Positions 1-10,500 of a stretch of 64,000 nt of DNA are shown one piece after another; the first letter of the stretch is position 1, and each line of letters starts with the position of its first letter. A program made the position numbers and the translations under genes. This stretch comes from Eremophila alpestris peregrina (taxonomy: Eukaryota; Chordata; Aves; Passeriformes; Alaudidae): NCBI GenBank assembly GCA_009792885.1, contig WMCF01000174.1:440171-504170 (forward strand), read 5' to 3'. The notes beneath the pieces are model-generated. The model worked only from the letters and a program-made list of their open reading frames with translations, was not told the DNA's origin and ran no database searches.

Positions 1-1914
1 CTCCTTCCACTTTGGGAAACCTGGGCTGTTAAACACAGAGGACAAAGAAAGGGGTTTCTGGCTTCAGCCTCATTTGTGAATTTTGTGCCTTTATTTACTG
101 TCAGGCACTTGAAAGGGTGCAAGTGTCTCTGAACAAGAAAGTCACTTATGGAAGAGATCATGGATCTGGGAGATGATGCAGAGACCTCTTTGATATTGTT
201 CCTATAGAGAGAAAAAAAAAAATCCCTGACTTCTTAACCTTGGCCAAGACCCTGAAGGAGAGAGGTCACGGTGTGCTCTGTGCCCCCACAGGGTAAATCC
301 CTGGAGCAGACAGGCTGCTCCTGCCTCAGCAGGAACTCCAGCAGCTGGAGCCAGGGCTGTGCCAAGCATCCTCACACACCTCCAGCTCCAGTGCACTGAA
401 TGGGATTTCAGCCTCTTTTTCTTGGAATGGAGACAGAACTCCTGTGGACTCTGAGCGTAACCCCTGTGTAAGCAGTTGCTGAGTGGGGCTGCCAGGAGCT
501 CCCTCCTCTCTCGTGCCCCTGGGAAGCCAAGAATGGATTTACTCAGCTGGCTCCATGGCAGCAGCTCTGGCAGAGCAGGGTGGAACTCAGGCACACAGCT
601 CCCCCCAGCACAGGCAGCACCAACAGGACACAAACTCTGTGCCACCTGCAATTCTCCAGTTCTTTGGCAAAGCTCCTGGCACCTGCCTGCCAGGGACACT
701 GCATGTGCTGAGTCCCATCCACCTCCTCCCTGCAAACCTCGCCTGAGGGATTTAAACCTCTTTGTGGAGCCTCCCCAGTTCAGTGTCTGCACGTCCTGGG
801 TGCCCTGGTGGCCCAGCTCTGAGCCCCTGAGGCAAACAGGATCTGCAGCTCTTTGAGATAAAACATTTCTTCCGTTGGTTCCCCAGCCACCAAACACTTC
901 TCAGTCTGAGGAACACAGGGCCCACAGCTCTCTCTGGGTCCCAGCAACACCACATCCTGCCCTTCTCTCTGCTCCAGCACTTTGTAACACACAGAGAGCC
1001 CCAAATCAATCACTCACAGCCTAAAAGCACTGAGATTTCCCTGTTGCCATTGTGGAGAAAAGAACCCCGCCAGGCTCAAAGTGCACGAGAGGGCAGAGAG
1101 CAAATCACCAGCAAGGCAAAAACCAAGATCCAAACGGGCTCACTGACAACTCAAATCCCCAACCACAGGGTTATGCTTCCTATTGAACCACAAATAAAAG
1201 TTTTGGGGTTGCTCCTATTCCCCTTGTGCTCCCCAGCACTCACAAAGCAACTGGTGGGAGGCACATTCTCCTGCATCACGAAGCTGTGACGTTATTTTAA
1301 GCGAGGGGACACTTCAACCCAGCTGTAAACTCTTTTAAAGCACATTCACAGCTGCAAACCCTATTAAAGCACAGCGGCAAAAATTGTCCCGGCACTTTAA
1401 ATATAGTTTTTTCAAAAAGCAGAGAAAAAGCCTCGCCTGAATGTGCCAAGAGAGCTCAAAGCAAACAGCTTTAAAAAGCCTGTTCCTGTCACGACGCAGC
1501 ACACCTTGTGACAGAGCAAAGCCTTCAAAAGAGCTGCAGCCCACAAGCCCCGTTTGGGAATGCAGCATCGGGAACGGCTCTGCCCCAAAAATCCTGTGGG
1601 AAAGAGCACCTGCACCAACACAAAAAGGAGAGGGAGAGGGGCGTTAAAAATATTCCAGCGGAAAAAGACGCAAAGCCTCAGCTAAAGATGTTTTTCTCTC
1701 CGGGTTCTACACTTCCCTTGGCTCTGAGCTGTGAATCACAGCCGGGGAGCGGCGCTGAGAGCGGGATGCGAGCAGGGGCAGAGCAGGGGCCGGGGGAGCG
1801 AGGCCGGGAGCGGCGGCTGCAGCCCGCAGTGCGGGACGGGGACCAGCCGGTGGCAGCAGCCGCTCGCCACAGCGGCACTGCCCGGTCCGGCCGGCAGCCA
1901 GCTCCGGTGGCGAG

Positions 1915-2200
1915 GAACCTGCTGCAACCTGGGAACCCTGCTCCAGCGGGCATCCCTGCACAGCCTGGGAACCCTGTTCCAACCTGGGAACCCTGCTCCA
2001 GCNNNNNNNNNNNNNNNNNNNNNNNNNNNNNNNNNNNNNNNNCAACCTGGGAACCCTGCTCCAGCGGGCATCCCTGCACAGCCTGGGAACCCTGTTCCAA
2101 CCTGGGAACCCTGCTCCAGCCTGCATCCCTGCACGGTCTGGGGTGAGGAACCCTGCTCCAGCCTGGGAACCCTGCACAGCCTGGGCACCCTGCTCCAACC
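1915..2200. repeat. Minisatellite of CCTGGGAACCCTG units, containing an assembly gap
   Basis: Units built on CCTGGGAACCCTGCTCCA or ...GTTCCA (about 19 bp) alternate with units carrying an extra GCGGGCATCCCTGCACAG (about 36 bp). This gives a higher-order pattern of roughly 55-75 bp that is identical on both sides of the N run. The array decays after 2140. Confidence 0.9.
2003..2042. other. Assembly gap (40 N)
   Basis: Forty N lie within the minisatellite. The flanks carry the same repeat unit, so the true array length is unknown and probably collapsed. Confidence 0.99.
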
Positions 2201-2899
2201 TGCTGGGAGACTCAGCACACGCTCCAGACGTGTTTCCAAACCTCTTCGAACCAGGATGCCAAAGGAATGCGGCAGGATTTGGGGAACCCTGTCAGCCTGG
2301 TGCTGTTTCTGTGGGCCCGGCAGCTCTGGGCCATCTCTGCTGCCCGGTCCCAGCTGCTGGGCCAGAGGCCGCAGCTCCAGCAGTGCTTCCCTTGTATCTG
2401 GATGCAAACGGGAGTGTTTGTATCTCTTGGGACAGCTCACGGGGGTGAGCTAACCCTGCTCTGGATCAGAACGCGGCTGTGCCCGTCCCGCCTGAGGCTC
2501 AGCCCCACCAGGGCTCAGGGATGGGACCACTCCTCGTGTGCCCATCCCTGCGGCCCCGGGCCGTTCGCTGATAGCCGAAGCCGCACGTGGTGCCCAGGAG
2601 GGGCCGCAGAGCCTCCCCTCGAGGGCAGGACAAGCGGGCGATGTGCGGAGGGCTGGGCAGGGGCTGGCCGGGGCTGCAGCGCACGGCGGGGCCGCTCCCG
2701 GGGCCGGGGACAGCCACGGCCGCAGGTACCCTGAGCTCACCGGGCTGTCCCCAAGCCCTCCGTGACGGCTCCAGCGAGGCGGCGCTGCCCGGGGACACCG
2801 ACCCCGCCCGGCCCCGCCCGGCCCCGCGCCCGACCCGGGCCCCTCCGGGTGGGACCCCGCGGCGAGGCCTCCCGGCGGCCGGGCCCCGCCAGGCCTCAC

Positions 2900-3235
2900 C
2901 GTGCGGCTCCTGCCGGTCCCGGGGCCGGGCCGAGGGCGGCGGGGACAGCCCGGCTCCGTTCCGGTCCCGATCCCGGTCCGGATCCCGATCCGGATCCCGA
3001 TCCCGTTCCGGTCCCGATCCCGGCGCCGCAGCGCCCCCTTGCGGACGGGCGGAGGGAGGAGGCCCCGCCCCCGGCTCCTCCCCCCGAGCGCGCGGCTCCT
3101 GGCCCCGCCCACTGCCCCCTCCGCGCGCGCCGCTTCCGGCCGCGCCCCTTCCGGCGTCACGTGGCGGCGGCAGCGCGCGCGTGTGGGGCAGGGGCGGGCG
3201 GCGCCATCTTTGTTGAGGGCGGGCGGAGGTTCCGG
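2900..3235 (-). other. Possible noncoding first exon of the downstream neighbour
   Basis: Reading the minus strand from the YY1-type element, the first good splice donor is CACG followed by GTGAGG, with the exon ending at 2900. The stretch has no useful ATG frame: the ATG inside the YY1 motif opens a frame of only 16 codons (MAPPAPAP...). This would suit a 5'UTR exon with coding exons beyond the left window edge. The boundaries are inference. Confidence 0.35.
2956..3023. repeat. GATCCC/GATCCG tandem repeat in the neighbour's CpG island
   Basis: A 21-bp block CCGTTCCGGTCCCGATCCCGG at 2956-2976 recurs at 3003-3023 (47-bp spacing). Between them are GGATCCCGATCC hexamer-type repeats. It lies within the predicted 5' exon of the downstream gene. 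Confidence 0.8.
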
Positions 3236-3250
3236 ACCGGGACCGGGACC

Positions 3251-4561
3251 GGCCCAGGATCAGCCCCAGGGCTGGGCCCCGCCCGCAGGGGCAGCACAAA
3301 GCCAAAAGGTGTTTCAAGGAATTCCTTGAATGAAAGGATTTGGGAACAAATCCGGCCCAAAGCATGAGGGATTTGGGCTCCAGGCAGCCACAGCCGGAGG
3401 TCAGGTGTGGCTCCCTCAGTGCCACACTGAGAACACTGCTCTCATTTCACATCTCTGCCCTCTATTTTCACTGTTTTGTCTGTGCACACACCACAGAATG
3501 ACTCCCCTGGGATAACTGGGTGTGGAATTCTGCTCAAAGGGGTCTCCAGGAGCACTCCCGCCTCTCCCCTCCCTCCCACACGTTTCACTCCAGACAAAAC
3601 CCACACAAGGAAAGCTGCTGGCGTTACCTGCTTCCACTTCACTGACGGCTCCTTTCTGCTCAGGAAAAGCAGCAGAACTTCCACATCCATTCCCTCGGGT
3701 TGAACACAACTCCTGGAACACAGAACTGCATTATCAGGGCACTTGAGTTTGCACTGAGAGCACTGGGTTTGCCCAGCACAATCCTGGTCTCACACTCGGT
3801 TCCCAGCGTTTTCCACAGCCAAGGAAGCCCAGCAGCATTCCCTGCCTTTTGAGCAATCCATTTGAAGGACTCTCCTGCCAGGAAGAGCTCCCTCAATTCC
3901 TGCTGACAGACAAGACTTTTCAGGAAAAAGACTCTTTGATTTTGGCACAGTCACTCCCAGAAATCTGGAGTTTGAGGAATGAAGGCTCTGGGAACCGGGA
4001 GCTCCTGAGGAGAGGAGTGGGAAGATAAAACAAGGGGAATTTTTGAACAAAAATGACGTTTGCCTTTAAAAAAAGCTGCTTTTTCTTTAATGAGCTCAGA
4101 GCAGTTCTAGCTACCCTACTTGCAGGATCCACTGAGGACAAAGCCTCAGGCTGAATGCCAATACCTGCTTCCAAAGCCCTGAAAATGTGCAGCTCCTCAT
4201 CCAGAGAGCCTGAACTGGGCCTGTTTGCTGGGAGCTCGATCTGCTGGGAAGCCCCAGCCTCGGGAGGAAGTGGAGTCCACACCACGCTCCCAAGAAAATG
4301 TGAAAAATGCGAAGGGAATGAAAATTTTCCATTTTACAGAGCTGGGAGGGAACTGCCTTCCCTTCCCTCCCTGGCAGCCACAGCTTCACCTCACGCTGCA
4401 AATCCCCACAGCCTGGGCAGCTCCTAAGGAAAAATTCCAGCAGGGAAAGCAAAGTCAGAGCAAGCAGCATCAGAGCTCCTGGGCATGGCAGGCCTTGGGT
4501 ATCACCTGGCAGCACTGAACTGCCCTCCCTGTCCTGCCAATAAAAAAAACCCTTACAAACA
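3251..4561. other. Intergenic spacer between ARID1A and its downstream neighbour
   Basis: About 1.3 kb without recognisable coding sequence or repeats, apart from the palindrome. The short distance fits two tandem genes with the ARID1A polyA site close to the next promoter. Confidence 0.6.
3313..3330. repeat. 18-bp perfect palindrome
   Basis: TTCAAGGAATTCCTTGAA reads the same on both strands. It sits about 100 bp upstream of the predicted neighbour promoter, in the spacer between the two genes. No function is recognised. Confidence 0.8.
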
Positions 4562-4583
4562 TCTTACCAAGATTTAATGTACA

Positions 4584-4589
4584 TTTATT
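4584..4589 (-). terminator. ARID1A: ARID1A polyadenylation signal AATAAA
   Basis: TTTATT on the plus strand reads AATAAA in the mRNA sense, in the context AAGAATAAATGTACATT. A T-rich tract (mRNA sense GGGTTTTTTTTATTGG, about 4536-4552) lies just beyond the expected cleavage point near 4562-4568. Signal plus downstream U-rich element is the usual arrangement. Confidence 0.85.
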
Positions 4590-5294
4590 CTTAACACGTG
4601 GAACATATAGTATAAAGATTTCATACTGAATAAATGATATTCATTAAGCCAAAAAAGGAAAAAAGGGAGGAATTTACATCAAGTTTTTAGCTACATCGTC
4701 TGAAATACAAATATGCAGAATTCATCACTGAAAAATCTCAATTGTGTTTCTTCATCAGGAACTTCAACTGAACCTAGAACTTTTTCACACCTCGATTAGA
4801 AAGAAAACAAAAACAGGAAAAAAATAAACTATAAGTTGATTGGCTGCTGAGACAGCAATGACTTTATACACAGAGACCTGTACAGCATCCTCCAGGGAGG
4901 GATGTCTGGCAAGAGATTAAATAATTGTGTCTCGCTTTTGCAGGTCATCAACTCGTTAACTCGTCATACTATAAAGGGGTGGGAGGGGACAAAACTGCAG
5001 GAGTCTCAGGGTATGTGCAATGTACAACGTCATATATATATACACACGTGGCAGCACTGGGCTGCAGCTAAAGGTTAAAACCAGTTCTAAGAGGTGATCT
5101 CAGGGTTATTCATACAATCAAGGAGGAAGAGAGAAAGAGGTCAGGGTGTTGTAGGTTCACACATTATACTTTGGGGGAAAAGCCTTTTTTTTTTTTCTCC
5201 TCAACATTAACTAAAAACATTTTTAAAAACTACAGCTTGCTGCTGATCCAGCGTTTTTTTCTTTTTTTTTTTTTTAATCCATGTGAGACATTAT

Positions 5295-5302
5295 TACAGT
5301 AT
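5295..5302 (-). promoter_or_regulatory. Candidate miR-144 site in ARID1A 3'UTR
   Basis: The mRNA-sense octamer ATACTGTA is an 8-mer match to the miR-144-3p seed, starting 18 nt after the miR-101-type site ends. Seed match only. Confidence 0.35.
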
Positions 5303-5319
5303 GTTTACAGTTTAAGGTG

Positions 5320-5327
5320 TACAGTAC
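5320..5327 (-). promoter_or_regulatory. Candidate miR-101 site in ARID1A 3'UTR
   Basis: The mRNA-sense octamer GTACTGTA is an 8-mer match to the miR-101 seed (positions 2-8 plus A opposite position 1). Function is inferred from the seed match only. Confidence 0.4.
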
Positions 5328-5810
5328 ATGGAGTTCTACACGCTACTGCACAGGCCTCCCTTGGACAAGGTCTGTTCACAACTGGTAACTTCTTGGTTCC
5401 TGCAAGATTGTGAATGTACAACGATAAACCACACAGAGTTCAGCAGTCACTTTTTGTCCTTCAGAGTTTACCATTAAAAACAGTTATGAAAGTGGTGCCT
5501 GTCAATGGGATAACACGGCAAGTCGTCTTTCCCCAAACTCACTGTAAACGACAGTAACTTTGGTTAAAATAAAAAAAAGTCTTCTATGTAGACAGAACTT
5601 TGTCTCCTTTAATAAGGGATTCGGGACAAATCTGAAGGGCAGGGGAAAGGGGGGGAGAGGGGCCGGGGACATCTTTCCCCGAGGGAGAAGCAGGACAGCG
5701 CAGGGCAGACAGTGGATTCTGAGGTGGTTTTGCATAAATAAAGGGCAACAGTCAGTTTTCTAAGTTCTCCACTCACGCACACGCACACGGGGGCTCGGAT
5801 CCCACAGCTG

Positions 5811-7535
5811 TCATGACTGGCCAATTAAAAACAGTACATCACAAATAACTTGTGAGACCAAAGAGTTCATCAAAGGCGACACGGAGATGTCCAAGAGCCG
5901 CGACTCGTACAAGGTGAACTCCGAGTGGTTCTCGTCCACCTTGGCCAGGGCCAGCAGCGCGCGGGCGGCGCGGCGCATCATGTCCACGCTGGTGGCCTCG
6001 AAGGGAGGGCTCTGCATGTGCATCAGCCCCGCCTGGCTCTGCTGGAACTGCGTGGCGGCCAGGCTGTCCTCCAGGAAGCCCAGCAGGTTGCCGATGCTGC
6101 CCTTCTGCACGGCGATGGCCCTGGCGGCCAGGCTGTCCCCCTGGGCCAGGTTGGCCAGCAGCACCACGGCCATCTCCCGGCACACCGGGTTCTTTCTGTC
6201 ACTGAGGAACCGCACCATGGTGCTGTACAGCTTCTCCAGGCGGCTGAAGGGCGGCGTGGCCAGGATCAAATCCACGTTGTTGTCCTGGATGCTGAGTTTG
6301 CTGAGTGTTTCCAAAACCAGTCTCTGAGGGGAGAGGACAGCGTTGGGTCCCAGCGTCGGAAAGGGATCCTGGGCCTCTGCCGAGGGACACACCGCCCAGT
6401 GGAGGAGTCCATCCAGGATAGGCAAACAGATGCTTTCCGGGTAAGGGGAGAGGTCCAGCTGCCCAGAAATGTTGGCCAACGTGACCAGTGTGTTTTCACG
6501 CAGCATCTCCAAACAGTCCCACCACCACTCCACCTTGTTGCAGCTCACCCCTTGGTCCTGCTCCTCCTCTTTCTCGTAGGTCAGGGGGGCCTGTTTGCGC
6601 TCCGGATGCTTGTGGTGGAGGAGGATCAGTTTCCCTAGAATCAGCAGCAGCCCAGGGTGTTTGGACATTTCAAAGTCATTGCCCGGCACAAACGATAAAC
6701 TCCTGATGATGTTGGAGACGCAGATGCAGCGCTTGGCCAGAGAGTCCTGCCAGTCCAGGAGGGTGCAGAGCGGCGTCTCGTCCTTACTGTGGGGTTCGTC
6801 CTCCAGGATTTTGATATTTCTGTGGCTCTGAGCTGGACTGATGACAAAGGGGAACTTGCTGCTCTCCTTGGCCGTTTCGGAAGCCTTGGCCTCCTCCTCG
6901 TCCCCGGCCAGGGAGCCCGGGCGTGCCGAGAGCATGTCGTCCATGGTGGCAGTGATCCTCTTCTCCGAGGAGCCGTCGGGCGCCGCAGCCTCCCCTTCCC
7001 GGGGGCTCGGGCTGCTCTCGGCTGCGGAACGTTTCCTCAGGGCAGAGGAGCAGGAAGCTCGTTTGTGAGGCAAGGGCAGCTCGGATTTGCTCTCAAAGTG
7101 TGTCTGGATGTGCTCGGTGGTGTCGCCTCCGCCGATGCGCCAGTGCAGCAGCCCGCTGTCGAACTCCTGCACCCGCCCCAGCTTGTCCGAGTAATCCACC
7201 ACAAAGGGGTCGTTCTTCTGCACCACCTTCACTGGAAGCTTGTCAAATTTACTCACGAGCTTCTCCTCACTGCTCTCCAGAGGTACTTTGTCCTTGCTCG
7301 AAAATGCAGCCTCCTCCTCTTCCTCATCCTCCTCTTCCTCCTCACAGTTCAGGCTCCGGGGCTCATCGTCCTCCTCCCCGTCCTCAGGGGAGGAAGCTGA
7401 GGATTTGCAGAACCTTTCTGGATCTAATAGTGTTCTTTGCCCTGGGTCTCCTACCTCGTATTCTTTCAGGATTCCAAAAATCTCGATCAGGCAGCGCCGG
7501 AAATATTCCACCAGGAGTTCCAGCAAGCCTGGCAG
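5811..7535 (-). CDS. ARID1A: ARID1A exon 20 (coding part), C-terminal domain, residues 1682-2255
   Basis: The acceptor is CCCTGTAG; 1725 nt including TGA at 5813-5811. It encodes LPGLLELLVEYFRRCL, an acidic stretch (EEEEEDEEEEEAA, more diverged from mammals), FDKLPVKVVQKNDPF, then RITATMDDMLS. The helical BAF250_C region follows, from about DETPLCTLLDWQDSLAKRC through KHPERKQAPLTYEKEEEQ, VEWWWDCLEMLRENTLV and FLSDRKNPVCREMAVVL to VICDVLFLIGQS at the C-terminus. In cryo-EM models of BAF this armadillo-like region is the rigid core holding ARID1A to the other subunits. Confidence 0.98.
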   Translation of the reverse strand: MPGLLELLVEYFRRCLIEIFGILKEYEVGDPGQRTLLDPERFCKSSASSPEDGEEDDEPRSLNCEEEEEDEEEEEAAFSSKDKVPLESSEEKLVSKFDKLPVKVVQKNDPFVVDYSDKLGRVQEFDSGLLHWRIGGGDTTEHIQTHFESKSELPLPHKRASCSSALRKRSAAESSPSPREGEAAAPDGSSEKRITATMDDMLSARPGSLAGDEEEAKASETAKESSKFPFVISPAQSHRNIKILEDEPHSKDETPLCTLLDWQDSLAKRCICVSNIIRSLSFVPGNDFEMSKHPGLLLILGKLILLHHKHPERKQAPLTYEKEEEQDQGVSCNKVEWWWDCLEMLRENTLVTLANISGQLDLSPYPESICLPILDGLLHWAVCPSAEAQDPFPTLGPNAVLSPQRLVLETLSKLSIQDNNVDLILATPPFSRLEKLYSTMVRFLSDRKNPVCREMAVVLLANLAQGDSLAARAIAVQKGSIGNLLGFLEDSLAATQFQQSQAGLMHMQSPPFEATSVDMMRRAARALLALAKVDENHSEFTLYESRLLDISVSPLMNSLVSQVICDVLFLIGQS

Positions 7536-10500
7536 CTACAGGGGGGGAGAAAAACAGCCATCAGAAAACAACTCAGGCCAAGGCACGCAGGGCAGAGAGT
7601 TTGAGCAGTGCTGGCAGTTAATGGTGCTTCTCATGCTGGCAATAAATGGTGCAGAAGAGAGGTTTTTGTCCTCTGAGAAAAGGGACAAAAGCAGACACTG
7701 GCTGTCAGTACCCAAACTGCCCCCCTGCACACACCCTGTGCTCTGGGTTGGATCTCCCCCCTGGTTAACTCCCAGGGAGGGCCTCTGCACACACACAGGT
7801 CACTCAGGCCAGGGAGTGACCACTCACAGCTGCCCACACCCCAGCTCCAGGTACAGAGGCTGTGGGAGCTGCTCGCTGCCACCTCGCTGACAGAAACCCC
7901 TGCAGCATCTGCACTTCAAAGACCTGCCCCAGAGAGCATCTGCACCCACCTGGCTGAGGTTGAAGGTCATTATGCTGTTGTCATCATAGAGCAGGATGTT
8001 TATGGTATCTAAGGCCCACGTACTTTCAGCCAGCAGCCCCGACTTCAGAGACATCATCACTCTCCAGGCTTCAGGAGTTCCTGTAACGTAAACACATGAT
8101 ACTTCCAGCTCCTGGAGTTTCAAAACAAAAAGGAGACACTTGATACTGCTTTTTGGACCTGTGAAGGGCAGAGCCTGGTTAAGATGATGTACAGGCTGTG
8201 TCTGCCACCAACCTGCCCGCAGGCAATGCCAGAATAAGGGCTCAGAACACAATTAACCTCCAAAAATGCCTTGTTTTTTTTCAAAGCAGAGCCCCTGTGC
8301 TTGGCAGGACTGCACCAAAGGGCCAAGGCAGCACCAATCCCTCGGAAGGCTCCAGCAGAAGGGCAGGAGTTTCTCTTACCGATATCTTTTGCCGTCAGCC
8401 GCCTCCTCTGCTTCAGCACGGGTTGCGTGGCTTCCACGGAGCCCGGGGGGAAGGTGATGTCCCTGCGGATCATGGGGGGCTGCACGGCTGCTGGTGTGAT
8501 GTGCGAGGCAGGCACGGGCGGCCCTGCCTTCTGCATCTTCATCCCCGAGTGCAGGAACGGGGATTTGCTGGGAGAAGTGCGGTTCTCCAGAGGCCTGGGC
8601 AGGGGCGCCGGGCTGGATACCTGAGGAATGTGATTCTGCATGCTGGGGGGGGTCTGGTAGTTGGACTGGGGGGGCCTGGTCATGGGGGGCACGGGGGCCG
8701 AGGGGCCGTAGGGGGGTTGCCGGTTGCCGTGCGAAGGCCACGGCCCCTCGTGGTTGACCCTCTGCTCCGAGTGCAGCATCTCGTCGGTCCGAGCCACCCC
8801 GTGGTAGGCGGGGCCCTGGGGCGCGGCTCCCGAGCCCTGCCGGTTGGGGTAACTGCCGTATCCCAGCTCGTTCCTGCCCTGCCACAGAGCCCCTTGCTGG
8901 GGACCCTCGGGGGCCGGCTGGATCGGGCCCCCCATCATCTGCGGGGGCAGGCTCTGCTGGGCCCCCGAGCCGGGGGCGGCCGACACGCGGTCCCTGCCGA
9001 ACTGGAAGGGGAACTGGCTCTGCGCGGCGCGGCGCTCCCCGGGGTAGCTGCTGCCGTACTGGTTGTACAGCTCCTGCTGCGGCGAGGGCTGCGCCGCCGG
9101 CGGCTGCTGCTGCTGCTGCGGCTGCTGGGGCTGCGCCGGGGGCAGCTGCGGCTGTGCCGGGCCCTGCCCCGAGCTGTAGGGAACGGGGTAGAGCTCGCCC
9201 TCGTGCCGCTTGGCGGGGAGCCCGTAGCTGCCGTCCATCGGCCGCTTGTAGTTCTGCGGGGAGACAAAGGCGCGGGGGTCAGGGCGTGGGGAGCTCAGGG
9301 AGTTCAGAGTTCCAGGTTTCACCTGGAATATCCAGCCCAGGAATGCCCGAGCTCGGTGCTGTGGTGAGGAGGTGGTGATGGGTCACACACGATGGACTCA
9401 TTGATCCCAGAGGTCTTTCTGTGCATTCGGGTCCTGGCTAAAAGTGAGGCTGAAAGGAAGCCTAAAGCCTGGCGTTTTCCAGCCTCAGTGATTCCATGAA
9501 TCAAACGAGCCAAACCTCTGGGCACAGTCCCCAGAGCCAGAGATCTGCCCCACGGCATGGCCTGGGAGAGGCTCTGTCTCCCTGCTGGCCGTATCCAATG
9601 TGAAAGTTGGATCAGTTGTTCCATTTCACAAACCAAGGCCAATTCCTTGTGGCTGCCTGGGGAGTTTCCCTGTGGATTCCACAAGGATGCCTCGGGGGCA
9701 GGAGTCTGCCCACAGAAAGGACTTTCTTGCAGAAAAGGCTCAGCTCAACTCTGCATTCACCACACTGCAGTGTCTGCAGACCAGACACTGGCACCTGCTT
9801 CCTTCCACATCCAGGAATTTTATCAGATCCTATTTCTCTCACATTCCCCAGGCTTCTGCTGAAGTATCAGACAAAGTGCATTAAAAATTGTACTCCCTCT
9901 TTCCTCCTTTCCTGTGGATTTCAAAACACATTGCTGAAAGGAGCAAGAAGGCTTCTCACCCCTAATTCCTTTAAGTGCACATGGAGAAAACAGCCAATTG
10001 CTGAGACCAAATTAAAATCCAGCATCTCTGTTGCCTCCCAGGTGTGAGCTGTAGCTGCTGTGGAGGCTGTTCAGACACTCCATGGTCACAACTGGCTTCA
10101 GGTGGAGCTCCAGGGCTTCAGAGATGACAAGTTCCAGAGTAACTGGAACTCTTGGCTCCGAGCCCCGTGGCTCTGGTTGCAGAGCCAAACTGCAGAGCAG
10201 TTGGAATTATTCTTAGGACAGCTCAGTGAGTGCCCTCTCTACACTCTCCTAAACCATAGGACTTAAAATTGGGCCAGTGAGGGTCTCTGGGCTCACCCAC
10301 CTGCTGCTGCTGCTGATACATGGTGGTTTGCTGGCTGGGGAAGGGGCTGCCCGAGGATGTGCCTTGAGTGGAGAATTGATTGCCATAGGAATCATGTCTG
10401 CAGAGGGAAGAGAAGTGTCAGTGCCACTGGCACAGCGGGTTGGGAGCTGTGTGTGGGGCCAGCAGCCCCTGGCACTGACCTCTGCTGCTGCTGCTGCTGC

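Larger units (their letters stand above)
1..2899. other. Noncoding DNA, probably intron 1 of the downstream neighbour
   Basis: No open frame resembles a known protein. ORFs up to about 240 codons here span the minisatellite or are composition-driven. An AT-richer block at 1300-1480 and the gapped minisatellite at 1915-2200 are the only visible structures. Confidence 0.5.
2750..3250 (-). promoter_or_regulatory. CpG-island promoter of the downstream neighbour (PIGV by synteny)
   Basis: The island holds two CTTCCGG (ETS) sites at 3133-3139 and 3148-3154, a GTCACGTG E-box at 3156-3163 and a YY1-type AAGATGGCGCC on the minus strand at 3201-3210. ETS plus YY1 plus E-box without TATA is a standard housekeeping promoter, and the YY1 orientation suggests minus-strand transcription away from ARID1A. 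In mammals the gene just downstream of ARID1A in the same orientation is PIGV. No PIGV coding sequence is in the window, so the assignment rests on gene order. Confidence 0.55.
4562..5810 (-). other. ARID1A: ARID1A 3' untranslated region
   Basis: About 1.25 kb follow the stop codon with no coding potential. The sequence is A/T-rich, contains T and A homopolymer runs (5187-5196, 5260-5275), and ends at a polyadenylation signal. The last 250 bases look like the highly conserved end of the mammalian ARID1A 3'UTR as I remember it. The mRNA-sense strand contains one GTACTGTA and one ATACTGTA octamer, complete seed matches for miR-101 and miR-144. Confidence 0.85.

Noticed and set aside
1..897. 231-codon minus-strand frame that might be a PIGV exon
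   Set aside because: The translation shows none of the hydrophobic multi-pass character of PIGV.
2450..3425. 236- and 308-codon minus-strand frames in the neighbour's CpG island
   Set aside because: Arg/Gly/Pro-rich, one depends on a non-ATG start, and neither matches PIGV or any family I know.
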